From NCBI GenBank assembly GCA_003134435.1, contig PLBE01000126.1, positions 59,757 through 102,092 on the forward strand: DNA of 42,336 nt. The letters are read 5' to 3'. Below the pieces are notes generated by a model that worked only from the letters and a program-made list of their open reading frames with translations, was not told where the DNA came from and searched no databases. This document shows positions 1-7,107 of this stretch, piece after piece; the first letter of the stretch is position 1, and each line of letters begins with the position of its first letter. The position numbers and the translations under genes were made by a program. The DNA comes from Acidobacteriaceae bacterium. GTDB lineage: Bacteria; Acidobacteriota; Terriglobia; Terriglobales; Acidobacteriaceae.

Positions 1-1419
1 GGCGGCACGCTCTACAACCGCACCGCATTTGCCGGAGCCACCACCGGACAGCAACTCCTCTACGCGCTCGACGAACAGGTCCGCCGCTACGAGTCCGAAG
101 GCAAAGTGAAAAAATATGAGCACTGGGAATTTCTCTCCGCAGTGCTCGATGGCAGCCGCATTGCCCGCGGCATCTGCGCCATGGACCTGCGCACCATGGA
201 AATCCGCACCTTCCCCGCCGACGCCATCATCGTCGCCACCGGCGGCAACGGCGCCATCTTCGGCAAGTCCACCAACTCGGTCGTATGCACTGGATCGGCG
301 CAGTCCGCCCTCTATCAGCAGGGTTGCTACTACGCCAACGGCGAGTTTATCCAGGTCCATCCCACATGCATCCCCGGAGAAGACAAGCTGCGCCTCATGT
401 CGGAATCGGCGCGCGGCGAAGGTGGACGCGTCTGGGTTCCGAAAACTCTCAACGACAAACGCGATCCCAAGTCCATCCCGGAAAGCGAACGCTGGTATTT
501 TCTCGAAGAGTGGTATCCGAAATACGGCAACCTCGTGCCGCGGGACGTCGCCACGCGCGCGATTTTCAAAGTCGTCTATGAATACAACCTCGGCATCGAT
601 GGCAAGCCCATGGTCTACCTCGACCTCACGCACATCGACCGCAAGACTCTCGACCGCAAACTTGAAGGAATTCTGGAAATCTACGAAAAATTTGTCGGCG
701 ACGATCCCCGCGACACTCCCATGAAGATCTTCCCCGGCATGCACTACACCATGGGCGGTCTCTGGATCGATTACAAGCAGTCCACGAATATCCCCGGCAT
801 TTTCGCGGCGGGCGAGGCCGAGTATCAGTACCACGGCGCCAATCGACTGGGAGCGAATTCGCTGATGTCGTGCATCTACGGCGGCTTCATCGCCGGCCCA
901 AACGCGGTCCAGTACGCCAAAAATCTGCAGGCGGCTCCAGGCAACGGCCATTTTGACGCGGAGCGTAAGCGCCAGCAAGACATCAATGCCGGCCTGATGA
1001 AAGCCGACGGCAGCGAAAATCCCTTCCTCATCTGGCGCGAACTGGGCGCGCTCATGACCGAGAACTGCACCGTCATCCGCTACAACAAGAAGTGCCAGGA
1101 AGCCGACGCCAGGATCGTCGATCTGCTCCATCGCTTCCAGAAGATCAACCTGAGCGACCGCTCGCAGTGGGCGAACACTACCATTGCCTTCGTGCGCCAG
1201 TTGTACAACATGCTGCAGTTGTCGCGCGTCATCGCCCAGGGCGCGGCCATGCGCGACGAGTCTCGCGGCTCGCACTACAAACCCGATTTCCCCGAGCGCG
1301 ACGACAAGAACTGGATGAAGACCACAAAAGCAACCTTCGCGCCCGATTTGGATGAGCCGAAGTTCGAGTTCGAGCCTGTGGATGCAAGCCTCATCCCGCC
1401 GCGGCCGAGGAAGTACTGA
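1..1419 (+). CDS. sdhA: Succinate dehydrogenase flavoprotein subunit (5' truncated by window)
   Basis: The frame is open from base 1, so the N-terminus with its FAD-binding Rossmann motif lies outside; 472 residues are visible. The protein oxidises succinate to fumarate with covalently bound FAD at the cytoplasmic face of complex II. Visible family marks are the HPTCIPGE segment, the GEGGRVW segment with the active-site arginine, the MHYTMGG segment with its histidine, and the AGE...GANRLGANSL segment that closes the FAD and dicarboxylate site. The C-terminal region is the helical and C-terminal domain of the SdhA/FrdA family. The sequence resembles the type B (Bacillus-like) group, though this assignment is by eye. 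The protein ends in RPRKY. A diverged copy of this last stretch is found again at 1996-2061. sdhB follows only after a roughly 1 kb insertion. Confidence 0.96.
   Translation, partial: GGTLYNRTAFAGATTGQQLLYALDEQVRRYESEGKVKKYEHWEFLSAVLDGSRIARGICAMDLRTMEIRTFPADAIIVATGGNGAIFGKSTNSVVCTGSAQSALYQQGCYYANGEFIQVHPTCIPGEDKLRLMSESARGEGGRVWVPKTLNDKRDPKSIPESERWYFLEEWYPKYGNLVPRDVATRAIFKVVYEYNLGIDGKPMVYLDLTHIDRKTLDRKLEGILEIYEKFVGDDPRDTPMKIFPGMHYTMGGLWIDYKQSTNIPGIFAAGEAEYQYHGANRLGANSLMSCIYGGFIAGPNAVQYAKNLQAAPGNGHFDAERKRQQDINAGLMKADGSENPFLIWRELGALMTENCTVIRYNKKCQEADARIVDLLHRFQKINLSDRSQWANTTIAFVRQLYNMLQLSRVIAQGAAMRDESRGSHYKPDFPERDDKNWMKTTKATFAPDLDEPKFEFEPVDASLIPPRPRKY
1354..1419 (+). repeat. sdhA 3'-end direct repeat, left copy
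   Basis: This is the last 66 bases of sdhA (EPKFEFEPVDASLIPPRPRKY plus stop is what it encodes, in pieces: EPKFEFEP, VDASLIPP, RPRKY). It aligns without gaps to 1996-2061. In the shared reading frame 15 of 21 residues match. Over the 54 bases ending at the stop I count 10 differences, several of them at third codon positions. Confidence 0.85.
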
Positions 1420-1438
1420 AGTCTGATCGTGCGCTAGA

Positions 1439-1470
1439 TCAGATTGATAACTGGTTCAGATTGATAGAAT
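1439..1470 (+). promoter_or_regulatory. Toxin-antitoxin promoter with 11-bp direct-repeat operator candidate
   Basis: The word TCAGATTGATA occurs twice, at 1439-1449 and 1456-1466, exactly 17 bases start to start. The second copy runs into a -10-like TAGAAT at 1465-1470, and TTGATA at 1444-1449 could serve as a -35 with a short 15-base spacer. The -10 ends seven bases before the antitoxin ATG at 1478, and no Shine-Dalgarno is seen, so the transcript may be leaderless. Direct repeats over a promoter are the usual arrangement for autoregulation by an antitoxin; that this is the operator is inference. Confidence 0.5.
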
Positions 1471-1477
1471 ATTTGCC

Positions 1478-1714
1478 ATGACCGAACGAACACAGGAACT
1501 CCTGCAGAAGGCGCTTTCGTTGCCGGACAATGAACGCGCCGAACTAGCCGGAAGTCTGATCGCCAGTCTGGATACGAATATTGATCCCGACGTTGACGCG
1601 GCGTGGCAGGCGGAAATCGCGCGGCGCGCGGACGAGGTGCGTTCAGGCGGTGTAAGCACGGTTCCGTGGCCCGAGGTTCAGAAAAAGGCGCGGGCTCTGC
1701 TCGATGGCAAGTAA
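1478..1714 (+). CDS. Antitoxin, addiction module component family
   Basis: The 78-residue protein resembles the putative addiction module component family (TIGR02574, unstable antitoxin type). Family marks are the N-terminal helix LLQKALSLPDNERAELAGSLI, the central acidic PDVDAAWQAEIARRADE part and a charged C-terminus. Such antitoxins bind and neutralise a RelE/ParE toxin and usually repress their own promoter. The gene overlaps the toxin start by 11 bases, which implies translational coupling. It sits with its partner between sdhA and sdhB, and the pair is bounded by a repeated piece of sdhA. The local sequence is less GC-rich than sdhA. No Shine-Dalgarno is present before the ATG. Confidence 0.85.
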   Translation: MTERTQELLQKALSLPDNERAELAGSLIASLDTNIDPDVDAAWQAEIARRADEVRSGGVSTVPWPEVQKKARALLDGK

Positions 1715-2009
1715 GCCGGTTCGCCTCCATCCGGAGGCCGAGCGCGAGTATCTGGAGGCACTCGGTTGGTATCGAGATCGTAGTGTGGTAGTAGCTTCAG
1801 ATTTTGAGCTGGCAGTAAGTAAAGCGGCACATGCGATCGAAGCGGCTCCGCAGCGTTGGCCGAGCTACTTCGGAGAATTCCGGCGGTACACGTTGCATCG
1901 GTTTCCGTTCAACATCGTGTATCAGGAAATGCTTTCAGAGGTCGTTGTTTTTGCAGTCGCTCATGGCCGGCGTCGGCCTGGGTACTGGAGAAAAAGAGTC
2001 GAAGTCTGA
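1704..2009 (+). CDS. RelE/ParE-family toxin
   Basis: The 101-residue basic protein has the ParE/RelE pattern: an N-terminal LHPEAEREYLEALGWY helix, a middle helix, then FPFNIVYQE and VVVFAVAHGRRRPGYW strands with the conserved basic end. ParE members poison gyrase and RelE members cut mRNA in the ribosome; the sequence alone does not decide between them. The ATG at 1704 lies inside the last codons of the antitoxin gene. The last four codons and the stop lie inside the 66-base sdhA-derived repeat (1996-2061). A single-base difference from sdhA there supplies the in-frame TGA. The toxin therefore appears to have been fused to, and terminated by, captured sdhA sequence. Confidence 0.85.
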   Translation: MASKPVRLHPEAEREYLEALGWYRDRSVVVASDFELAVSKAAHAIEAAPQRWPSYFGEFRRYTLHRFPFNIVYQEMLSEVVVFAVAHGRRRPGYWRKRVEV

Positions 2010-2061
2010 GTTCAAACCAATGGACGCAGCCCTAATCCAGCCGCGCCCGAGGAAGTACTGA
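1996..2061 (+). repeat. sdhA 3'-end direct repeat, right copy
   Basis: In the frame ending at the TGA of 2059-2061 this stretch reads as an SdhA C-terminus (EFKPMDAALI then QPRPRKY), though no SdhA body precedes it. It is offset from the left copy by 642 bases. Its first 14 bases are also the 3' end of the toxin gene in another frame. Differences from the left copy are mostly silent or conservative, as if it were a real SdhA tail that diverged under selection before being separated from its gene. Confidence 0.85.
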
Positions 2062-2099
2062 CACGCACTGTAGACGCGGCACTCGCACCGGGAGTTAGT

Positions 2100-2321
2100 A
2101 TGTTCGATTTTCTGCCGGAGAATTTGTATTCGAGGAATGTAGTTCGGTGGGGAATAATTGCGTCAGTGCTGTTCATCGCAGCTGGGGTCTTTGCAATCCA
2201 CCAACATGACTACGCGGATGCAATCGTCGATGTTGTGTTGGGTGCCGTTACGCTGTTTTTATGGGGAACCCGGGGACGCGGGCTCCCGCAACGTGATTCC
2301 AGCGGGTCGAGTCCGAAGTAG
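2100..2321 (+). CDS. Small two-helix membrane protein, unknown function
   Basis: The 73-residue product has two hydrophobic segments, roughly residues 16-34 (WGIIASVLFIAAGVFAI) and 41-55 (IVDVVLGAVTLFLW), joined by a short His/Asp-containing loop. It ends in a polar Ser/Gly/Arg tail. A GGGAG about seven bases upstream of the ATG is a good ribosome binding site. I do not recognise a family. It lies in the sdh operon after the toxin-antitoxin cassette. It is too short, and lacks the haem-ligand pattern, to be the SdhC cytochrome b subunit. It could be cargo of the cassette or an older resident gene. Confidence 0.6.
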   Translation: MFDFLPENLYSRNVVRWGIIASVLFIAAGVFAIHQHDYADAIVDVVLGAVTLFLWGTRGRGLPQRDSSGSSPK

Positions 2322-2325
2322 TGTT

Positions 2326-2397
2326 GATACTAAGTAAGTATCCGATAGCTTTGACAGAGTTTGAGCTAGAGGCTAAGAGCTAGAGGCTAAAAGCTAA
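2326..2397 (+). repeat. Hairpin plus 14-bp tandem repeat before sdhB
   Basis: Bases 2326-2342 form a perfect 6-base inverted repeat (GATACT/AGTATC, 5-base loop). Two exact copies of the 14-base word GAGCTAGAGGCTAA follow at 2363-2376 and 2377-2390, and a partial copy (AAGCTAA) abuts the sdhB ATG. The repeat occupies the place where a Shine-Dalgarno should be; none is visible. A TTGACA lies at 2351-2356 without a convincing -10. Confidence 0.8.
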
Positions 2398-3150
2398 ATG
2401 CCAAATAACAAAACCGTAATCCTCAAGATCCGCCGCCAACTCACCCCCGACGCCCGCGCGTCCTGGGAAGAGTTCGAAATTCCTTACAAGCCGAACATGA
2501 ACATCACTTCGGCACTGATGGAGATCGCGGCTAACCCCGTCACTCGCGATGGCAAACAAACCACGCCCATCACCTACGATTCCAGTTGTCTCGAAGAAAT
2601 CTGCGGCTCCTGCGCCATGCTCATCAATGGACGCGCCCGCATGGCTTGTTCCTCCCTGCTCGACAATCTCGAGAAGCCCATCAAACTGGAACCGCTCTCC
2701 AAGTTCCCCGTGGTGCGCGACCTCGCCGTCGATCGCAGCGTACTCTTTGAGAACCTGAAGAAAGTCAAAGCCTGGATCCCGGTCGATGGCACCTACGACC
2801 TCGGTCCCGGGCCGCGCATGACGATGGAGGAACAGGAAAAGGCTTATCCCCTGTCCAACTGCATTTCATGCTGCTGCTGCATGGAAGCTTGCCCCCAGTT
2901 TAACGACGACACAGGATTCGTCGGCGCCGCCACCATCTCCCAGGTGCGACTGTTCAACACCCATCCTACCGGGGCCGCCTTGAAGCGCGAGCGCTTGTCG
3001 GCCCTCATGGGCGACGGCGGCATCCAGGAATGCGGCTTCGCCCAGAATTGCGTCGAGGTCTGCCCCAAGAGTATTCCGCTGACTACCTCGATTGCCGACG
3101 TCGGCGGCCAAGTCATGAAGCAAGCGCTGGTTGACCTGTTCCGGAAGTGA
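2398..3150 (+). CDS. sdhB: Succinate dehydrogenase iron-sulfur subunit
   Basis: The 250-residue protein passes electrons from the flavin to the quinone site of complex II. The ferredoxin-like N-terminal domain carries the [2Fe-2S] cysteines C64, C69, C72 and C84 (SCLEEICGSC...MAC). The C-terminal domain carries the [4Fe-4S]/[3Fe-4S] cysteines in CISCCCCMEACPQF (155-168) and in CGFAQNCVEVCPKSIP (212-227). The run of four consecutive cysteines at 158-161 is unusual: only two of them are needed in the CxxCxxCxxxCP pattern. Length is normal for the family. It is separated from sdhA by about 980 bases of inserted sequence, which is abnormal for this operon. Confidence 0.96.
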   Translation: MPNNKTVILKIRRQLTPDARASWEEFEIPYKPNMNITSALMEIAANPVTRDGKQTTPITYDSSCLEEICGSCAMLINGRARMACSSLLDNLEKPIKLEPLSKFPVVRDLAVDRSVLFENLKKVKAWIPVDGTYDLGPGPRMTMEEQEKAYPLSNCISCCCCMEACPQFNDDTGFVGAATISQVRLFNTHPTGAALKRERLSALMGDGGIQECGFAQNCVEVCPKSIPLTTSIADVGGQVMKQALVDLFRK

Positions 3151-3466
3151 GCAGGCCGGTTGAGTGCTTGTTTAGTACGCGCGAAGTTAGTGTTTTAGCC
3201 GTTCTCAGACGCCCTAAACCTTTTAAGCAGACTGTTGCCGCCTCAACCCCGTCCCGATGGGGATTCGTTTCGGCAATTGGCCACTCAGGACCTTGGTTAC
3301 CAGCCGGGTGACCATTCGTAACTCCCTTCGGTAATTGGGTTTAGCGCGAATTACTTAATGAAATTATTCAGCTGTGGTTTACAATTGGAATGCTGCTACG
3401 AAAGCGGGGACTTTTCCACAGCCTCAATTTCTGTTAACGTGGCGCACTCAATTAAATGCCGTCACC
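3151..3466. other. Gene-free spacer after sdhB
   Basis: No coding sequence is supported in these 316 bases. A GC hairpin lies at 3247-3262 (CCCCGT/ATGGGG with one G-U pair and a CCCG loop), followed by a moderately T-rich ATTCGTTT, and may end the sdh transcript. A second hairpin, GGTTACC/GGTGACC, lies near 3293-3311. TACAAT at 3380-3385 is a possible -10 for the next gene. Confidence 0.5.
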
Positions 3467-4279
3467 ATGGCGAATCGATTCATAGTGCAAGCCCAAAGCC
3501 CGACAGACTCCAAACCGCCGCGTAAGCTGGCGGTTGCGCTTATGCTCGCCATGTTCTTTGTGCTTGCGGCCTCACCAGGCGCCGTGGCCATGCGCCGGCC
3601 CGACCATCGCCATCATCGCATTCTCCGTCACCTTCGTGGGTTGCTCTGGAATCCGATGTTCAGGCCATCCCACGATTCCCTGCTCCGCCAAAACGAAGAG
3701 ATCAATCGCCTCGAACTACCCCGCATTCAAGACGACGACGAACTCGAAGCCCTGAAAGCCTCGGGCGATCTCGTGCCCATCGAGGAGAGCGAATCTCTTC
3801 GCATTGAGCACGGCCTCGACCCCTCCCGCCGCTTTTGCCGTCCCTGGACCCGCGACTTTGTGCAGGATCTTTCCGAAGTCTATTACCGCGAGTTTCACGA
3901 TCAGATCCAGGTAAATTCCGCGGTTCGCACCGTCAAAGTTCAGAAGAAACTTCGCCGCCACAATCGCAATGCCGCGCCCGCCGATGGTGACACTGCGTCC
4001 TCTCATCTCGCCGGCGTGACCGTCGATCTGCAGCGCCGCGGCTTGACTAAAGATGAGATCCGCTTTGTCGAGCGCTACTTGTTTTATCTGAACGCCCTGG
4101 GACTGGTCGAACCCGAAGAAGAGCGCCGGCACTGGTGCTTCCACATCATGGTCTCGGACCGCTATACTGACTGGCGTCAGACCCAGACAATCTTCCCCCA
4201 GCCCCCAGCTGACGAAACCGTCAGCGCCCCCGCCACTGCCACCGCCAGCTCAGCCGCAACGACCGCTTCTTCGAACTGA
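3467..4279 (+). CDS. DUF5715 family exported protein, M15 peptidase-like
   Basis: I chose the ATG at 3467 (270 residues) over the upstream GTG at 3374 because a signal-type segment follows it (residues 20-42, KLAVALMLAMFFVLAASPG). The upstream start would place a possible -10 inside the gene. The C-terminal domain has the DUF5715 layout, which resembles the zinc D,D-carboxypeptidase (M15) fold: SAVRT at 151-155, SSHLAGVTVDLQ with H180 and D187, and HWCFHIMV with H226. These three residues match the His/Asp/His zinc ligands of M15 enzymes. A peptidoglycan-related role is therefore inferred, not shown. The protein ends in a low-complexity Ala/Thr/Ser tail. No clear Shine-Dalgarno is present. 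Confidence 0.7.
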   Translation: MANRFIVQAQSPTDSKPPRKLAVALMLAMFFVLAASPGAVAMRRPDHRHHRILRHLRGLLWNPMFRPSHDSLLRQNEEINRLELPRIQDDDELEALKASGDLVPIEESESLRIEHGLDPSRRFCRPWTRDFVQDLSEVYYREFHDQIQVNSAVRTVKVQKKLRRHNRNAAPADGDTASSHLAGVTVDLQRRGLTKDEIRFVERYLFYLNALGLVEPEEERRHWCFHIMVSDRYTDWRQTQTIFPQPPADETVSAPATATASSAATTASSN

Positions 4280-4326
4280 ATCTCTTTCGGTTTCCTCCTC
4301 AACCTCTGCTTCATTCCCGCCTCCGC

Positions 4327-4332
4327 TACAAT
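4327..4332 (+). promoter_or_regulatory. -10 box (TACAAT) for a likely leaderless transcript
   Basis: TACAAT ends nine bases before the ATG at 4342. No Shine-Dalgarno lies between them, which fits transcription starting at or next to the start codon. Confidence 0.45.
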
Positions 4333-4341
4333 CTCCACAGC

Positions 4342-4860
4342 ATGATCATTCTCATGGCGGGACTTCCCGGCACTGGCAAGACCACGCTCGCCCGCGAACT
4401 GGCCCGGCGCACCGAAGGCGCCGTCGTCAGCAAAGACGAGATCCGCTCCGCCCTCTTCTCGCCCCAGGATATCGAGTACTCCGTCGAACAGGACGATTTC
4501 GTCATGGAGATCATGCTCGACGCCGCGCGCTATCTGCTGCGAAAAACTCCGGCTCGTAAGATCTTTCTCGACGGCCGTCCTTTCTCCCGCCGCTACCAGA
4601 TCGACCGCGTGCTCGCGATCGCCCGCGAACTCGATCAGCCCTGGACGATCATCCAGTGCACTTGTTCCGACGACTCGGCCCGCCGCCGTCTCGATGTCGA
4701 TCCCGATCCTGCGCATCCCGCCCACAACCGCACCTTCGCGCTCTACCTGGACGTGAAAGCCCGGTTTGAAGCAATCACATATACGAAAACCGCGATTTCT
4801 ACCGACCAACCGGTGGAGATGTGCATTCAACAGGCGCTCAATGCCGTATCCACTTCGTAA
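4342..4860 (+). CDS. P-loop kinase, AAA_33/zeta-toxin-like small ATPase
   Basis: The 172-residue protein starts almost at once with a Walker A motif (AGLPGTGKTTLARELA, about residues 6-21). SKDEIRSALF follows, as in predicted nucleotide or small-molecule kinases of the AAA_33 group. A hydrophobic strand ending in FLDGRPFSRRYQ carries the Walker B-like aspartate and an arginine-rich lid. Substrate unknown. It lies between the DUF5715 gene and the dipeptidase gene, each of which seems to have its own start signals, so no functional link is evident. Confidence 0.75.
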   Translation: MIILMAGLPGTGKTTLARELARRTEGAVVSKDEIRSALFSPQDIEYSVEQDDFVMEIMLDAARYLLRKTPARKIFLDGRPFSRRYQIDRVLAIARELDQPWTIIQCTCSDDSARRRLDVDPDPAHPAHNRTFALYLDVKARFEAITYTKTAISTDQPVEMCIQQALNAVSTS

Positions 4861-4936
4861 GCCATCGCAGGAGCGCCCCATCAATGGTGCGCCGCACGAA
4901 TCAAGCGCCCTTCCATCCGCCGCTCACCCGACATCG

Positions 4937-4944
4937 TATAGAAT
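4937..4944 (+). promoter_or_regulatory. -10 region (TATAGAAT) for the dipeptidase gene
   Basis: TATAGA/TAGAAT overlap here and end eleven bases before the ATG at 4956. No Shine-Dalgarno is seen in between, so a very short or absent leader is likely. Confidence 0.4.
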
Positions 4945-4955
4945 CCCTGTTCACC

Positions 4956-6188
4956 ATGAACAAGCTAGCCTTCGTCGTCATCATCGCCCTCGCCTGCGCC
5001 GCCTCCGCCAGCTCGCAAACCATCTCTGCCAAGGCTCGCGAGATTCAGAACTCCGCCATCGTCATCGACACGCACGCCGACACGCCGCAGCGCTTCCTCG
5101 ACGAAAATTACGATATCGAATCCACCGACCCACACGACCCCGGCCACATTAGCCTCGACAAGGCGAAGGCCGGCAATCTCGGCGCCGAATTTTTTTCCAT
5201 CTGGGTCGACCCGGAAACCAACCAGGGCCACTTCGCCCGCCACACGCTCGACCTCATCGATTCGGTGTACGAACAGGCGGCCCATCATCCCGACCGCATG
5301 ATGATGGCCTTCAGTGTCGCAGACATCGAACGCGCTCATCACGAACACAAGCTCGCCGCGCTGCTCGGAATCGAAGGCGGACACTCCATCGAAAACGACG
5401 TGCACCTGCTGCGCGATTTCTACCGTCTCGGCGTGCGCTACATGACCTTAAGTTGGTCGAACACCAACGAGTGGGCCGACTCTTCCGGAGACATCAACGA
5501 TCCCAAAGTCGAGCATCACAACGGCCTCACCGAGGGCGGCAAGCAGATCGTTCTCGAAATGAATCGCCTCGGCATGCTGGTCGATATCTCGCACGTTGCC
5601 GACAAGACGTTCTATGACGCCATCGCCGTCACCAAAGCGCCGGTCATCGCATCGCATTCCTCAGCGCGCGCGCTGACCAATCATCCGCGCAATATGACCG
5701 ACGACATGCTCCAGGCCGTCGCCAAAAACGGCGGCGTCGTCCAGGTAAATTTCTACAACGCCTTCATCGACGAAACTTATCGCAAAGCCGCCGAAGCTCA
5801 GTCCAAAGATCGCAACGCCGCAGTCGCGGCCAACGCCGAGAAACTCAAAGCCGCCGGAAAGACCGTCTCGTATCTCGACTCCGACCGCATCGAGCGCGAG
5901 TGGGCTGCCAAAATTCCGCGTCCTCCGCTGAGTGCCCTGATCGATCACATCGACCACATCGCCAAAATCGCTGGCATCGATCATGTTGGCCTCGGCTCCG
6001 ATTTCGATGGTGTCAGCGGAGCCACTCCAACCGGCATCGATTCCGCCGCCGACCTGCCTAAGATCACCCAGGCCCTGCTGGACCGCGGCTACACCGCCAA
6101 CGACATCCGGAAGATTCTCGGCGGCAATCTGCTTCGCGTCTTTCGCGAAGCCGAACGTGTCAGCCGCGAAATGCAAGGCGGCCGATAA
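4956..6188 (+). CDS. Exported membrane dipeptidase, peptidase family M19
   Basis: The 410-residue enzyme hydrolyses dipeptides with a dinuclear zinc centre in a TIM-barrel. I chose the ATG at 4956 because a signal peptide follows directly (MNKLAFVVIIALACAASASSQ), while the open frame upstream looks non-coding. Family marks are HAD at 40-42 (VIDTHADTP), EGGHSIEN with the bridging glutamate, LVDISHVADKTF, ASHSSARALTNHPRN and, near the C-terminus, DHVGLGSDFDGV. Length matches the renal dipeptidase family. It probably acts outside the cytoplasmic membrane on peptides from nutrients or cell-wall turnover. Confidence 0.93.
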   Translation: MNKLAFVVIIALACAASASSQTISAKAREIQNSAIVIDTHADTPQRFLDENYDIESTDPHDPGHISLDKAKAGNLGAEFFSIWVDPETNQGHFARHTLDLIDSVYEQAAHHPDRMMMAFSVADIERAHHEHKLAALLGIEGGHSIENDVHLLRDFYRLGVRYMTLSWSNTNEWADSSGDINDPKVEHHNGLTEGGKQIVLEMNRLGMLVDISHVADKTFYDAIAVTKAPVIASHSSARALTNHPRNMTDDMLQAVAKNGGVVQVNFYNAFIDETYRKAAEAQSKDRNAAVAANAEKLKAAGKTVSYLDSDRIEREWAAKIPRPPLSALIDHIDHIAKIAGIDHVGLGSDFDGVSGATPTGIDSAADLPKITQALLDRGYTANDIRKILGGNLLRVFREAERVSREMQGGR

Positions 6189-6246
6189 ACAGCGCAAAAC
6201 CCGATTGCACCCTCAGTTCCAAGACAACCCGCAATCTCTTTCCGCA

Positions 6247-6300
6247 CGATCGACTGTCGTACGATCGACTGTCGTACAATCCTTTGTCGTACAATCAAAG
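6247..6300 (+). repeat. 15-bp tandem repeat forming a promoter region
   Basis: CGATCGACTGTCGTA occurs exactly twice (6247-6261, 6262-6276), then in a degenerate copy (6277-6291) and a partial copy (6292-6300). The degenerate junctions create TACAAT at 6275-6280 and again at 6290-6295, either of which could act as a -10 for the cyclophilin gene at 6326. Confidence 0.8.
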
Positions 6301-6325
6301 CTTGCCAAAACCAACAGGAGCACTC

Positions 6326-7030
6326 ATGCGCACTCTACTGTTTTCGCTTGTCCTGATCCTCTCCACGTCCCTGCTCGGGACCGCACAAGCCGCGTCCACT
6401 CCTTCCACAGCCACCAAGCCACCCGTGCCTAAGGCTGCGCCCGCTGCCAGCGTCGAACCCACCGCCATCATTCACACCACCGCCGGCGACCTGCATTGCA
6501 CATTGTTTCCGAAGGTCGCTCCCATCGGAGTCGAGAACTTCATCGCCTTGGCCAGTGGCACCAAGGATTGGACCAGCCCCGTCTCGCACGCCAAAAAGCA
6601 CGGCGTTCCCCTCTATGACGGCACCATCTTTCACCGTGTGATCCCCGACTTTATGATCCAGGGCGGAGATCCCAAAGGCGACGGAACGGGCGATCCCGGC
6701 TACGCGTTCAAGAATGAGACTTCACCCTCCGTCAAGTTCGATCAGCCCGGACGTCTCGCCTATGCCAACGCTGGACCTGACACCAACGGCTCGCAATTCT
6801 TTATCACCGAAGTTCCCTACCCCAGCCTCAATGGCGGCTATACCATCTTTGGGCAGTGCGACGCGGAGGCCGTCGAACTGGTGAAGAAAATCGCTCGTAT
6901 GGCCACCGACGGCGAACGCCCTCTCCGCCCTATCAAAATTACCCATATCGAGATTCACCGCGCCGGCGCTGCCAAGCCAGCAACCGCCGCGCCCAAACCG
7001 TCCGCGGCAACAACCAGGAAACCTGCATAG
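6326..7030 (+). CDS. Exported peptidyl-prolyl cis-trans isomerase, cyclophilin type
   Basis: The 234-residue protein begins with a signal peptide (MRTLLFSLVLILSTSLLGTAQA). The ATG at 6326 is preceded by AGGAG at a good distance. The cyclophilin domain (about residues 50-215) has FHRVIPDFMIQGGDP, with the catalytic arginine in FHR and the QGGD loop, and NGSQFFIT. The residue matching the cyclosporin-contact tryptophan is not Trp here (PSLNGGYTIFG), as in many bacterial periplasmic members. The C-terminus is an Ala/Pro/Lys-rich tail. It likely helps fold exported proteins by isomerising proline bonds. A second, cytosolic cyclophilin gene follows 77 bases later. Confidence 0.93.
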   Translation: MRTLLFSLVLILSTSLLGTAQAASTPSTATKPPVPKAAPAASVEPTAIIHTTAGDLHCTLFPKVAPIGVENFIALASGTKDWTSPVSHAKKHGVPLYDGTIFHRVIPDFMIQGGDPKGDGTGDPGYAFKNETSPSVKFDQPGRLAYANAGPDTNGSQFFITEVPYPSLNGGYTIFGQCDAEAVELVKKIARMATDGERPLRPIKITHIEIHRAGAAKPATAAPKPSAATTRKPA

Positions 7031-7107
7031 AGACGCGGCTCGCTGCCCATCGACGAGCGAGCCTCATCTCCTCAGGCTTATTCATTTCCGATACGAAAGG
7101 TGGACCT

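Noticed and set aside
1831-2061. A 76-codon frame covering the toxin gene end and the sdhA tail copy
   Set aside because: Its first part is an out-of-frame reading of the toxin gene. Only the last 22 codons mean anything, as a copy of the sdhA tail, reported separately.
2100-2321. The small membrane protein as the missing SdhC anchor
   Set aside because: It has only two helices and lacks the haem-ligand histidine pattern. SdhC is more likely upstream of sdhA, outside the window.
3293-3311. Hairpin GGTTACC/GGTGACC as a terminator
   Set aside because: No T-run follows, and the stem is short with a wobble pair.
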